Under the pieces are notes generated by a model. That model searched no databases. It saw only the letters and a list, made by a program, of their open reading frames with translations, and had not been told where the DNA came from. Of a stretch of DNA of 50,278 nucleotides, positions 1 to 10,134 are shown piece by piece. Position numbers and translations under genes: made by a program. Location of the stretch: positions 1-50,278 of the forward strand of contig JAQWOB010000013.1 of the NCBI GenBank assembly GCA_029246085.1, written 5' to 3'. Every line of letters begins with the position of its first letter. The stretch's first letter is position 1. This DNA comes from Gammaproteobacteria bacterium. GTDB lineage: Bacteria; Pseudomonadota; Gammaproteobacteria; GCA-002705445; GCA-002716945.

Positions 1-780
1 CCATGCGTTAGAACAGCAATGTCATGCGTAGGTGCGGGCAGATGCGAGATGTCAAACATTAATGAGCATAAGGCACATAGATTATTAGTTAATAACTTTA
101 TAGATGATATGCATAGACCTGCATTACCATATAAGTTTAAATTTAAGGTTTCTGGATGTGCAAATGATTGCATGAACTCAATAGAAAGAGCGGATATGTC
201 GATTATTGGAACATGGAGAGATGACATTAAAATCGATCAAGCTGAATTTAAAGAGTATGTTGGTTTGAAAGGAAGAAAGCATGTAATTGATAATATAGTT
301 ACGCGATGTCCTACTAATGCTATTTCTTTGAATGATGATGATTCAGTAACAATTGATAACCAAAATTGCGTGAAGTGTATGCATTGTCTTAATGTTGTAC
401 CTAAAGCATTTCAGCCTGGCGACGATAAAGGTGCGACTGTTCTTATGGGTGGCAAAAGAACTTTAAAAATTGGTGATTTAATGGGAACGGTAATAGTGCC
501 TTTCATGAAATTAGAATCACAAGAAGATTGGGATAAGCTCGTTGAAATTGCTGAAGAATCAATAGATTTTTGGGCTGATAATGCGCTTGAACATGAAAGA
601 TGCGGAGAAATGATTGAAAGAATTGGTCTCGTAAACTTTTTAGAAGGAATAGGAATTGAAGTAGACCCTAACATGGTTGGAAATCCTAGAGAATCTAGTT
701 ACTTTAGAGGTGACGGATGGGATGGAGAGGCAGTTAAATGGTATGAAAGAGCAGACGCTAAAGATAAAGATACAGCTTAA
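1..780 (+). CDS. dsrA: Reverse-type dissimilatory sulfite reductase alpha subunit DsrA (5' truncated by window edge)
   Basis: Frame is open from base 1 (PCVRTAMSCVGAGRCE...). Contains siroheme/Fe-S cysteine motifs and a ferredoxin domain CVKCMHCLNVVP. Lies immediately upstream of dsrB. Confidence 0.95.
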   Translation, partial: PCVRTAMSCVGAGRCEMSNINEHKAHRLLVNNFIDDMHRPALPYKFKFKVSGCANDCMNSIERADMSIIGTWRDDIKIDQAEFKEYVGLKGRKHVIDNIVTRCPTNAISLNDDDSVTIDNQNCVKCMHCLNVVPKAFQPGDDKGATVLMGGKRTLKIGDLMGTVIVPFMKLESQEDWDKLVEIAEESIDFWADNALEHERCGEMIERIGLVNFLEGIGIEVDPNMVGNPRESSYFRGDGWDGEAVKWYERADAKDKDTA

Positions 781-794
781 CGAGAAATAAGATT

Positions 795-1886
795 ATGGCA
801 GAAGTAAAAACAGAAAAAAAACAAATGAGAGCGCCAATTGAAACGGGTGCACCAGATGGTTTCCAATACATGCATCCAACGATGCGTAAAAATTTTGGTC
901 AGTGGAAATGGCATGATCACCCTAGACCTGGCGTATTAAGGCATGCTGCTAAAAGTGGTGATGAGATTTGGACAGTGAGAGCTGGAACTCAGAGAATTTT
1001 AGATGTATTCACTTTACGCACACTATGCGATATTGGTGATAAGTTTGCCGATGGATTTGTAAGATTTACAATTAGAAGTAATATTGAGTATATGCTCAAA
1101 GACGCTTCAAGAGTAGAGCCATTAATAGAAGCCCTTGAGAAAGAAGGCTTTGTTGTTGGAGGCACTAAAAATAGTGTTGCAATGATCTCGCATACACAAG
1201 GGTGGTTACATTGTGACATCCCTGGAACTGATGCATCTGGTGTAGTGAAAGCTATGATGGATGAACTAATAGATGAATTTAAAAATAATGATATGCCTAA
1301 TAGAGTGCATATGACTACATCTTGTTGCCAAATTAATTGTGGCGGACAAGGTGATATTGCAATTAATATACAGCACACTAAACCACCAAAAATTAACCAT
1401 GACTTAGTATCAAATGTATGCGAAAGACCATCGGTTGTAGCAAGGTGCCCTGTAGCTGCTATTAGACCAGCAATGGTAAATGGACAAGCTTCGTTGGAAG
1501 TGGATGAAAAAAAATGTATCTGTTGTGGTGCTTGTTTCCCTCCATGTCCACCAATGCAAATCAATGATCCGGAACATAGTAAGTTAGCAATTTGGGTTGG
1601 TGGTAATCACTCAAATGCTCGTAGCAAACCAACTTTCCAAAAATTAGTGGCAGCAGGAATACCTAATAATCCGCCAAGATGGCCAGAAGCTACTGCAATT
1701 GTTAAAAGAATTCTTTCAAAGTATAAAGAAGACGCAAAGGATTGGGAACGTATCAACGACTGGATTGAAAGGATAGGTTGGCCAAGATTTTTTGAATTAA
1801 CAGAACTTCCATTTACTAAGTATCATATTGATAACTGGCGTGGTGGCAGAAAAACTCTAAACTCTTCTACATACATTAGATTTTAA
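795..1886 (+). CDS. dsrB: Reverse-type dissimilatory sulfite reductase beta subunit DsrB
   Basis: HTQGWLHCDIPGTDASG, TTSCCQINCGGQGDIAI and CICCGACFPPCPP motifs; operon context. Confidence 0.97.
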   Translation: MAEVKTEKKQMRAPIETGAPDGFQYMHPTMRKNFGQWKWHDHPRPGVLRHAAKSGDEIWTVRAGTQRILDVFTLRTLCDIGDKFADGFVRFTIRSNIEYMLKDASRVEPLIEALEKEGFVVGGTKNSVAMISHTQGWLHCDIPGTDASGVVKAMMDELIDEFKNNDMPNRVHMTTSCCQINCGGQGDIAINIQHTKPPKINHDLVSNVCERPSVVARCPVAAIRPAMVNGQASLEVDEKKCICCGACFPPCPPMQINDPEHSKLAIWVGGNHSNARSKPTFQKLVAAGIPNNPPRWPEATAIVKRILSKYKEDAKDWERINDWIERIGWPRFFELTELPFTKYHIDNWRGGRKTLNSSTYIRF

Positions 1887-1899
1887 ACAAGGATTGTTT

Positions 1900-2292
1900 A
1901 TGTTATTCGGTATATTAGTTAACGAAGGCCCTTATCAACATCAAGCATCTGATAGCGCATATCTATTTGCAAAAGCTGCAATAGAAGAAGGGCATAAAAT
2001 TTTTCGTGTTTTTTTCTATCATGATGGTGTAAATAATGGGACAAGACTAGCAACACCACCTCAAGATGATAGACATATTCCCAATAGATGGTCAGAACTA
2101 GCTGCAGAGCATGAGATTGATCTTGTCCTCTGTGTAGCAGCAGCTCAAAGACGTGGAATGGTTGACCCGGATGAAATGAAAAGAAATAAAAAAGATGCAG
2201 ATAATATTGCAGAAAAATTTAGAATATCGGGATTAGGACAGCTTATAGAAGCAGGCGTTCAAACTGAACGTTTAATAACTTTTGGTGATTAA
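1900..2292 (+). CDS. dsrE: Sulfur relay protein DsrE
   Basis: DsrE-type sequence with LVLCVAAAQRRG conserved Cys. ATG at 1900 preferred over the TTG at 1894 given in the ORF track. Confidence 0.93.
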   Translation: MLFGILVNEGPYQHQASDSAYLFAKAAIEEGHKIFRVFFYHDGVNNGTRLATPPQDDRHIPNRWSELAAEHEIDLVLCVAAAQRRGMVDPDEMKRNKKDADNIAEKFRISGLGQLIEAGVQTERLITFGD

Positions 2293-2676
2293 ATGGAAGA
2301 AGAATTAGAAAGTGGGGTAGTTAAAAAGTTTCTATATATAAATAGACGAGCTCCTCATGGAACAGTTTATGCTCATGAAGCACTTGAAGTTGTTTTAATA
2401 GGGGCTGCATTTGAACAAGATGTTAGTCTAGCTTTTATAGATGATGGTGTTTTCCAATTAAAAAAAGATCAAGATACCTCAGAAATTAATACTAAAAACT
2501 TTTCTAAAATTTTTTCAGCTTTAGAAATGTATGATGTAGAAAAATTATATGTAGAAAAAGAATCACTTGAATTAAGAGGTCTGACGGAAGATGACTTATC
2601 CGTCGATGTTAAGGTTATCGATAGTGCTGAAATGAAAAAACTTATTACAGATAGCGAGGTTATATTTAATTTCTAA
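2293..2676 (+). CDS. dsrF: Sulfur relay protein DsrF
   Basis: DsrF-like; starts immediately after the dsrE stop; operon position. Confidence 0.92.
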   Translation: MEEELESGVVKKFLYINRRAPHGTVYAHEALEVVLIGAAFEQDVSLAFIDDGVFQLKKDQDTSEINTKNFSKIFSALEMYDVEKLYVEKESLELRGLTEDDLSVDVKVIDSAEMKKLITDSEVIFNF

Positions 2677-2978
2677 TGTTACACACAGTAAATAAATCAC
2701 CTTTTGAAAAAAATAGCTTAGAAACCTGTCTTAGATTAATTGATGAAAGTTCTTCAATTCTTCTGATTGAGGATGGTGTTTATGGAGCTCTTAAAAATAC
2801 TAGTGTTTCAGACAGTGTTATAAATGCACAAAAAACAACAAAAATATATGTGTTAGGCCCAGATTTAAAAGCAAGAGGACTTGATAAAAGCTCTCTAATC
2901 TCTAATATAGAGGTAATAGATTATAAAGGTTTTGTTAATCTGACCATAGAGAATGAAAAAATTCAAAACTGGTTATAA
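2676..2978 (+). CDS. dsrH: Sulfur relay protein DsrH
   Basis: MLHTVNKSPFEKNSLETCLRL; overlaps the dsrF stop. Confidence 0.92.
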   Translation: MLHTVNKSPFEKNSLETCLRLIDESSSILLIEDGVYGALKNTSVSDSVINAQKTTKIYVLGPDLKARGLDKSSLISNIEVIDYKGFVNLTIENEKIQNWL

Positions 2979-2994
2979 ATTAGAGGAGTAAATT

Positions 2995-3327
2995 ATGCCG
3001 ATAGAAGTAAATGGAAAATCTTTTGAGACAGATGAAGAAGGGTACTTAGCCGATCTAAGTCTGTGGGAAAAAGATTTGGCTACAGCAATGGCCAAAGAAG
3101 ACGATATTGATCTTACTGATGATCACTGGGATATTATTAATTTTCTACGTGAATACTATGAAGAATATCAAATTGCACCAGCTGTTAGAGTTTTAACTAA
3201 AGCAGTAGGAAAAAAACTTGGTAAAGATAAAGGCAATAGTAAATATCTTTATGAGTTATTTCCATATGGACCAGGAAAACAAGCTTGTAAGTTTGCTGGG
3301 TTACCAAAACCAACTGGTTGCGTATAA
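2995..3327 (+). CDS. dsrC: DsrC sulfur carrier protein
   Basis: C-terminal arm GPGKQACKFAGLPKPTGCV with both conserved Cys. Confidence 0.97.
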   Translation: MPIEVNGKSFETDEEGYLADLSLWEKDLATAMAKEDDIDLTDDHWDIINFLREYYEEYQIAPAVRVLTKAVGKKLGKDKGNSKYLYELFPYGPGKQACKFAGLPKPTGCV

Positions 3328-3357
3328 ACTTTATACCGAAATAAGGAGAGATAAGGT

Positions 3358-4095
3358 ATGTCATTTGTGACCATATTCTATGGAATATCATTCTATGTGG
3401 CTACTTTAATTCTCTTTATAGGTTTGGGATATAGAATTTATGAATATTCTATAATTCCATCACCTTTAAAAATTCCAACTCCCCCAGCACCTAAGACTAA
3501 AAGTGGTGTTGCTATTAGATTATTCCGTGAAGTTGTATTTTTTGAAAGTTTATTTTCAGCAACTAAATGGACATGGTTATTTGGCTGGCTTTTCCATTTT
3601 GCATTGTTATTGGCTGCTCTAAGACATCTAAGATATTTCACTGATCCGGTGTGGTTTTGGGTTTCATGGGAAATTGTTCAAGCCGCTGGTCATTATGCTG
3701 GGTACATGATGGTCTTTGGATTAATTGGATTATTAGCTAGAAGAATATTCGTAGATAGAGTGCGATATATCTCTAATCCATCAGATTATTTAATGTTAAT
3801 ACTTATAATTGCTATAGCAGTTACAGGACTATTAATGAAATGGTTCCATACAGATATTTATGCTGTAAAAATGTTTTTCATTGGGCTTATGTATTTCCAA
3901 TGGTCGGAACTACCCAGTGATTTTATATTACTATTACACCTTTCTCTTGTATTGCTTTTGATGATAATATTCCCTTATAGTAAATTATTACATGCGCCAG
4001 GACTATTTTTTAGTCCCACCAGAAATCAAACTGATAACGCGCGTGATCAAAGGCATATATCAGATTGGGCAAAAAAATTAGAGTCTAAAAAGTAG
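3358..4095 (+). CDS. dsrM: DsrM, membrane cytochrome b subunit
   Basis: Multi-TM NarI-like protein between dsrC and dsrK; RBS AAGGAGAG upstream. Confidence 0.93.
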   Translation: MSFVTIFYGISFYVATLILFIGLGYRIYEYSIIPSPLKIPTPPAPKTKSGVAIRLFREVVFFESLFSATKWTWLFGWLFHFALLLAALRHLRYFTDPVWFWVSWEIVQAAGHYAGYMMVFGLIGLLARRIFVDRVRYISNPSDYLMLILIIAIAVTGLLMKWFHTDIYAVKMFFIGLMYFQWSELPSDFILLLHLSLVLLLMIIFPYSKLLHAPGLFFSPTRNQTDNARDQRHISDWAKKLESKK

Positions 4096-4103
4096 GTTAT
4101 ATT

Positions 4104-5597
4104 ATGGCAGTAAAAGAATTCGAAAAACCTATTTTAAAAGAATATACACCAATCCCTAAATTAGTAGAAGAAGCTACATCACATTTAGCGCCTTTTAAAT
4201 CAAAAGAAGAATTCCAAAAATCGCTAGGTTATCCTGGTGAATTAGTTGAAAATTGGGAAGAAGTAGCACTTGATAAGATGGGTGATTTACTGAAAAAATA
4301 TCGGTCACTTAGAGTCTATATGGACTCATGTATTCAATGTGGTGCTTGTACTGATAAATGCCATTATTATCTAGGGACTAAAGATCCTAATAATATGCCG
4401 GTTGGCAGACAAAATTTAATGCGCGGAGTATACCGAAAACATTTTACTTTACCTGGAAAATTTTTTCCTAAACTTGTTGGTGCCGTAGATTTAACAAAAG
4501 AAGTCTTAGATGATTGGTATTCTTATTATCACCAGTGTTCACAGTGCAGAAGATGTGCTGTTTTTTGTCCAATAGGAATAGATACCGCTGAAATTTCAAT
4601 GGCTGCTAGAGAAATTATGGATTCTGTTGGAGTAGGACAAAAGTATTGTAATGAGATAATTGGTAAAGCTAATAAAATAGGTAACAATCTAGGCTTGCCT
4701 AAACCTGCTTTAGCAGACACTTTAGAGGGACTAGAGGAAGACGTAGAGGAAGAAACAGGAATAGATGTTAAATTCCCATTAGATGTTAAAGGGGCGGACG
4801 TACTACTTATTACACCTTCTGCAGATTTTTTTGCAGAACCACATGTTGATGGTTTGATTGGATATGCAAAAGTTTTTCATGAAGCTGGCATTAGCTGGAC
4901 ATTAAGTTCGTATGCAAGTGAAGCAGCAAATTTTGGTATGTTCATTGGTAGTTATGACAATATGAGAAAGCTAGCCCTGAGAATCCGTGAAGCTGCATTA
5001 GAATTAGGTGTTAAAAGAATTGTTTTTGGTGAGTGTGGTCATGCCTGGAGAGTTGCCTACAGCTTTTTGAATACATTAGCAGGCCCGTTTGACTTTTTGG
5101 ATCCAAGATATCCCGTACCACAGCATATTTGTGAGGTTACTCACGACCTTATTAATAAAAACATACTAAAATTTGATAAATCTGCGAATGATGGGAAAGT
5201 CATTACATTTCATGATTCTTGCAATGTAGCGAGAGCCTCAGGCATGGGTGATGTCATGGGTGGCCAATTCAGTCTCCCAAGGGATATTATAAAAGCTACA
5301 ACTAATAATTTTTATGATATGGATGATGACACTATTATGGAAAAAACCTTCTGTTGCGGTGGTGGTGGCGGCCTTTTAACGGATGATTTGATTGAGCTTA
5401 GGATGAAAGGCGCTCAACCCAGAATGGAAGCTTTAAAAAGGGTTGTAGAAGACCATGGAGTGACGCATATGGCTGCAATATGTGCCATTTGTAAGAGCCA
5501 GTTTTCAAAAGCATTCCAGTATTATGGTTTTGAATTAGACCAAATTATCAGTTTACATCAACTTGTTGGTGATGCCCTGATAATGACTAAAAAATAG
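4104..5597 (+). CDS. dsrK: DsrK, HdrD-like Fe-S protein
   Basis: CIQCGACTDKC, CSQCRRCAVFCP, SCN and CCGGGGG motifs. Confidence 0.95.
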   Translation: MAVKEFEKPILKEYTPIPKLVEEATSHLAPFKSKEEFQKSLGYPGELVENWEEVALDKMGDLLKKYRSLRVYMDSCIQCGACTDKCHYYLGTKDPNNMPVGRQNLMRGVYRKHFTLPGKFFPKLVGAVDLTKEVLDDWYSYYHQCSQCRRCAVFCPIGIDTAEISMAAREIMDSVGVGQKYCNEIIGKANKIGNNLGLPKPALADTLEGLEEDVEEETGIDVKFPLDVKGADVLLITPSADFFAEPHVDGLIGYAKVFHEAGISWTLSSYASEAANFGMFIGSYDNMRKLALRIREAALELGVKRIVFGECGHAWRVAYSFLNTLAGPFDFLDPRYPVPQHICEVTHDLINKNILKFDKSANDGKVITFHDSCNVARASGMGDVMGGQFSLPRDIIKATTNNFYDMDDDTIMEKTFCCGGGGGLLTDDLIELRMKGAQPRMEALKRVVEDHGVTHMAAICAICKSQFSKAFQYYGFELDQIISLHQLVGDALIMTKK

Positions 5598-5617
5598 CTT
5601 TAGAGCTAAAGCTCTTA

Positions 5618-5626
5618 TGCTATAAT
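5618..5626 (+). promoter_or_regulatory. Putative extended -10 promoter element inside the dsr cluster (TGCTATAAT)
   Basis: Perfect TGnTATAAT in the 79-nt dsrK-dsrL gap; weak -35. Confidence 0.45.
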
Positions 5627-5676
5627 TATCCAATATTAGAGAAGAAGAATAAACTTATATAAAGTGTGAGATAATC

Positions 5677-7650
5677 ATGACTAAGCTAGAACAAACAATA
5701 AATGCGATGAAAGAGGAAAGTACCTTCAGAAGATATGAAGAGGGTAATCACGAATATTCTGACTTCTCAAAACAAATCTTCAAAGAAGACACATCACATA
5801 AATGTCCAACTTATATTCATAAAACACCTCCGTGCCAAGGCAGTTGCCCATCTGGTGAAGACATACGTGGATGGTTACAAATTGTAAGAGGAATTGAAAA
5901 AGCTCCAGAAGGAATGAGCATGTCTGAATATGCGTTTAGAAGATCTACTACAGCGAATCCTTTCCCATCTCAAATGGGGAGAGTTTGTCCAGCACCTTGT
6001 CAAAGTGGATGCAATAGAAACGAAGTAGATGACTATGTTGGTATTAATGCTGTCGAACAATTCATTGGTGATAAAGCTTTTAAAGAAAATTATAAATTTG
6101 AATCTGCTCCTAAATTATTAAAGGAAAGAGTGGCAATTATTGGTGGAGGACCAGCTGGTCTATCTGCTGCATTTCAATTACGTAAAATGGGTTATGCCTC
6201 TACAATTTTTGAAGAGCGTGAGGACTTAGGTGGAATGATGCGTTATGGAATCCCTAACTATAGAACGCCACGCGATATATTGGATGCTGAAATTAAGCGT
6301 ATTCTTGATTTGGGTGATATAGAAGTTATTTTAAACAAGAGAGTCGGCAAAGATATACCGATGGAAGAAGTTGAAGATGCATATGATGCAGTACTTTGGA
6401 CTATAGGTTGCTGGAATGGCAAAGCTCTACCAATCGAAGGAAGCGATGCTGAGAATTGTTTAAGTGGAGTAGCATTTCTAGAAGCTTTTTGTCAAGGCAG
6501 ATTAAAAGTTGGGTCTAAAAAAGTTGTTTGTGTTGGTGGTGGTGATACTTCAATAGACGTAGTATCGGTTGCTAGAAGACTTGGACATATTTCAACTATG
6601 AATGACCAAGAAAGTCCAGAAGCTATTGTACATGGTTATGTTGCACAAGATGTTTCAGAATCAGCTATCAAAGAGGGCGCGGAAGTTACATTAACTTCTC
6701 TATTCCAAAAAGAAGAAATGACGGCTGCTGAACAAGAAGTTAATGATGCTATTCATGAAGGAGTAACAATAATTAATGGTGTTATACCAGTCAGAATAGA
6801 GAAAGATGAGAATAACAGAGCAGTTGCAATAATTATTGCTAAATGTGCTTTTGAAGACAATAAGCCAGTCCCTGTTGAAGGATCTGAGCAAAGAATTGAG
6901 GCTGACTTAATTGTTTCAGCTATTGGTCAATCACCAGACATAGAAGGTTTAGAAGCTCTGGGTAATGATTATGGTTTTTTTGATGTCGATGATTTTTATA
7001 GACATAAAACTAAAGAAGGACATTTTGTGGCTGGCGATATTGTTAGACCGCATTTATTAACTACGGCAATAGGTCAGGGCTCAATAGCATCGCAGTCTAT
7101 AAAAAGTTTTTTTGAAAACAAAGATTTTAAACGCAGACCTAAAGTTGATGTGCATCATTTCAGTTTATTAGATAAGTTAAGAGAAACAGATCAACAGCCG
7201 GAAGAGTATAAACCAGTTTTTGAAGATCCTGCGTCTCTAACAGGTACAGATACTAGTAAATCTGTAATTCATAATTATGAAGATCGTTCATCTCAAGAAG
7301 TTATACCTTCTACTGAATTGTTTTTAGGACACTTTGAGAAAGAAGATAGATTAAAAAGAGGCGAAGCTGTCCCTTCTGGGGATGATGTTATAGACCACTA
7401 TGAAGATAGAATTATTGGTTTTACAGAAGAAGATGCAATTAAAGAAGCGTCACGATGCATGAGTTGTGGGATGTGTTTTGAGTGTGATAATTGTGTAATT
7501 TACTGTCCTCAAGATGCAGTCTTCCGTGTTAAAAAAGATGAATCTACAATGGGTAGATATGTTGATACCGATTATGATAAATGTATCGGGTGTCATATTT
7601 GCGCCGATGTTTGTCCAACTGGATATATTAAAATGGGTCTAGGCGAGTAA
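5677..7650 (+). CDS. dsrL: DsrL, NAD(P)H-acceptor oxidoreductase
   Basis: GltD-like flavoprotein with GGGPAGLSAA and GGGDTSIDV motifs and a C-terminal ferredoxin domain; operon position. Confidence 0.94.
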   Translation: MTKLEQTINAMKEESTFRRYEEGNHEYSDFSKQIFKEDTSHKCPTYIHKTPPCQGSCPSGEDIRGWLQIVRGIEKAPEGMSMSEYAFRRSTTANPFPSQMGRVCPAPCQSGCNRNEVDDYVGINAVEQFIGDKAFKENYKFESAPKLLKERVAIIGGGPAGLSAAFQLRKMGYASTIFEEREDLGGMMRYGIPNYRTPRDILDAEIKRILDLGDIEVILNKRVGKDIPMEEVEDAYDAVLWTIGCWNGKALPIEGSDAENCLSGVAFLEAFCQGRLKVGSKKVVCVGGGDTSIDVVSVARRLGHISTMNDQESPEAIVHGYVAQDVSESAIKEGAEVTLTSLFQKEEMTAAEQEVNDAIHEGVTIINGVIPVRIEKDENNRAVAIIIAKCAFEDNKPVPVEGSEQRIEADLIVSAIGQSPDIEGLEALGNDYGFFDVDDFYRHKTKEGHFVAGDIVRPHLLTTAIGQGSIASQSIKSFFENKDFKRRPKVDVHHFSLLDKLRETDQQPEEYKPVFEDPASLTGTDTSKSVIHNYEDRSSQEVIPSTELFLGHFEKEDRLKRGEAVPSGDDVIDHYEDRIIGFTEEDAIKEASRCMSCGMCFECDNCVIYCPQDAVFRVKKDESTMGRYVDTDYDKCIGCHICADVCPTGYIKMGLGE

Positions 7651-7692
7651 TTAGTAAAGCTAATTAATTGGTAGCAACTTAGGAGAGAGATT

Positions 7693-8172
7693 GTGTCCCA
7701 ACTTACTAAAATATTAGCTATTTCAATAATGGTATTTATTCCTATTTCTTCGTATTCACATGATGATGGAAAGCATTCTTTAATAGGTGAATCTAAAGCT
7801 GATAAATTGGATCAATGCGTAGAACCTACAGAAGTTATGCAAAAAGAGCATTTTGAATTTCTTTACCATCAGCGCGAAAATACAGTTGAAAAGGGAATAA
7901 GAACTAAAAACCATAGTTTAGCAAATTGTATAGATTGTCATGTTTCTCATGATGAAAAAGGAAAGGCTATTCCTGTGAATGCTGAAGGTCAGTTTTGTCA
8001 AACTTGTCATGTAAAAACAGCAGTAAACATAGATTGCTTCTCATGTCATGCAACTGTCCCTAGAGATAATTCATCAAAAATTAAATCTACAGGTCATAAT
8101 CAAAATATACACATTGAATCTACTGCAAATAATTTAGTAGAATATTATAAAGAGACTAATTATGAGAAATAG
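7693..8172 (+). CDS. dsrJ: DsrJ, triheme cytochrome c
   Basis: Three CxxCH motifs (CIDCH, CQTCH, CFSCH), N-terminal signal/anchor, GTG start with AGGAG RBS. Confidence 0.93.
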   Translation: MSQLTKILAISIMVFIPISSYSHDDGKHSLIGESKADKLDQCVEPTEVMQKEHFEFLYHQRENTVEKGIRTKNHSLANCIDCHVSHDEKGKAIPVNAEGQFCQTCHVKTAVNIDCFSCHATVPRDNSSKIKSTGHNQNIHIESTANNLVEYYKETNYEK

Positions 8173-8902
8173 TGCGGAACTAACAAGAAGAGAGTTTATA
8201 GTAAAATCTGTTACAGCTATTTCAGCTGTATATATCATACCTGATCTTATTCCTAAAGCTGTTGCTGCCAAACCTTTAGATCTGGAAGTTAGCGCTAAAA
8301 CAAAATGGGCTATTAATGTTGATGTTAATAAATGCGTAGATGGCTGTACTGCTTGTGTAGAGGCGTGCGTAGATGAGAATGGACTCTATGGATTTGATAG
8401 GCCAGAGACTGATTCGCAATGGATTAGGAAACTTCAAATTAAAGATATTAAGACTGATAAAGTTACAACATTACCAATGATGTGTCAGCACTGTGAAAAC
8501 CCTCCATGCGTCGATGTTTGCCCTACCGGAGCATCATTTAGGAGAGAAGATGGTATTGTCATGGTTAATCAGCATACATGTATTGGTTGTAGATATTGCA
8601 TGATGGCTTGCCCATTTAAAGCTAGATCATTTGTACACGAAAATCTAACAGAACAAGTAACAAGTGCTCCACGAGGGAAAGGTTGCGTTGAAAGTTGCAA
8701 TCTTTGCGTTAACAGAATAGACCATGGCTCTGAAACAACTGCTTGTGAAGAAGCTTGTATGAAAGAAGGACACCATGCGATTACTTTTGGTGATTTAGCT
8801 GACCCAAATAGTAGAGTGAGTCTTGCAATGCAAGCCAAACCTAGTAGGCGTCTAAGAGAAGATTTAAAGCTTAAACAAAGAGTAACTTACTCAGGATTTT
8901 AA
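8162..8902 (+). CDS. dsrO: DsrO, periplasmic ferredoxin-like Fe-S protein
   Basis: Tat-like signal TRREFIVKS; multiple CxxCxxxC clusters (CQHCENPPCVDVCP, CIGCRYCMMACP). Confidence 0.94.
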   Translation: MRNSAELTRREFIVKSVTAISAVYIIPDLIPKAVAAKPLDLEVSAKTKWAINVDVNKCVDGCTACVEACVDENGLYGFDRPETDSQWIRKLQIKDIKTDKVTTLPMMCQHCENPPCVDVCPTGASFRREDGIVMVNQHTCIGCRYCMMACPFKARSFVHENLTEQVTSAPRGKGCVESCNLCVNRIDHGSETTACEEACMKEGHHAITFGDLADPNSRVSLAMQAKPSRRLREDLKLKQRVTYSGF

Positions 8903-8907
8903 TCATA

Positions 8908-10128
8908 ATGGATAAAATTACTTTTACTAAATTCATTATTGATCCAAAAATATTTTGGTCTAATTTTATCCTTTTAGGTATTTTTATACTTATTGGCTTT
9001 GGATGTTCCCACTATATGGAATTGGAAGGACATTATGTCACTGGAATGAATAATCAAATTGTTTGGGGTTTACCTCATATATTTGCTGTGCTTTTAATTG
9101 TTATTGCCTCAGGTGTTTTAAATATTGCATCTATATCATCAGTTTTTGATAAGAAACTATATAAACCTCTTGCTCCATTATCTGCTTTACTAGCTATTTC
9201 TTTTTTGATAGCAGGTCTTGCAATCTTAGTGTTAGACTTAGGGCGCCCTAATCGGCTAATTGTTGCTATGACAACTTATAATTTTGTATCAATATTTTCT
9301 TGGAATATATTTTTGTATTCTGGCTTTGCAGTTGTGCTTGCAGCTTATATCTGGACAATGTTGGATCGTGAAGTTAATAAGTATTCTAAATTTATGGGTA
9401 CATTCGCCTTTGGTTGGAGGATAATATTGACTACTGGCACAGGTTCTATTTTTGGTTTTCTTGTTGCTAGAGAAGCATATTCAACAGCAATATTAGCGCC
9501 ACTCTTCATAGTTATGTCACTACTCTATGGAACCGCGGTTTATTATCTAGTATTAAGAATAATAAGCAAATTTCATAATACTTATATTCCTAAAGATGTT
9601 TTAGATAATCTTAAAAAGTTAAGCGTTATGTTTTTATTCGCTAACTTATATTTCCTTGGCTTATATCATGTAACCAACATGTATATCGCGAAACATTGGG
9701 ATTTTGAGATATTTATATTATCTTCAGGCGGGATCTATACGTTATCATTTTGGCTTGGACAAGTTATCATTGGGATAGTATTGCCGATTATAATCCTTTC
9801 TTCGAATAAGTTTGGTACACATCTGGCTTTAACAATAGCATCATTTTTGATTTTACTAGGTAGTTTCATCGCAATGTATGTAATTATTATTGGAGGGCAA
9901 GCATATCCATTAACAATATTTCCAGATCATATCATTATAGATTCTTCATTTTATGATAATGTTGTGCACTCCTATATACCTTCAATATATGAGTTTGGAC
10001 TAGGAATTGGTGGTGTTGCATTAGCACTAATCATCACCTTAATAGGAATTGCTAATTTTAAATTTTTACCTACTATGATATCTAGCTCGCATTCTTCAGA
10101 ACCTAGTGATAAAACTACTGGTAGCTAG
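8908..10128 (+). CDS. dsrP: DsrP, NrfD-family integral membrane protein
   Basis: Polytopic NrfD-like protein following dsrO. Confidence 0.94.
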   Translation: MDKITFTKFIIDPKIFWSNFILLGIFILIGFGCSHYMELEGHYVTGMNNQIVWGLPHIFAVLLIVIASGVLNIASISSVFDKKLYKPLAPLSALLAISFLIAGLAILVLDLGRPNRLIVAMTTYNFVSIFSWNIFLYSGFAVVLAAYIWTMLDREVNKYSKFMGTFAFGWRIILTTGTGSIFGFLVAREAYSTAILAPLFIVMSLLYGTAVYYLVLRIISKFHNTYIPKDVLDNLKKLSVMFLFANLYFLGLYHVTNMYIAKHWDFEIFILSSGGIYTLSFWLGQVIIGIVLPIIILSSNKFGTHLALTIASFLILLGSFIAMYVIIIGGQAYPLTIFPDHIIIDSSFYDNVVHSYIPSIYEFGLGIGGVALALIITLIGIANFKFLPTMISSSHSSEPSDKTTGS

Positions 10129-10134
10129 AATACC

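Noticed and set aside
989-1564. 191-aa minus-strand ORF antisense to dsrB
   Set aside because: Fully inside a strongly conserved CDS with no family match; typical shadow ORF.
7651-7692. Short ATTAG…CTAAT inverted repeat between dsrL and dsrJ
   Set aside because: A 5-bp AT-rich stem is expected by chance at this base composition.
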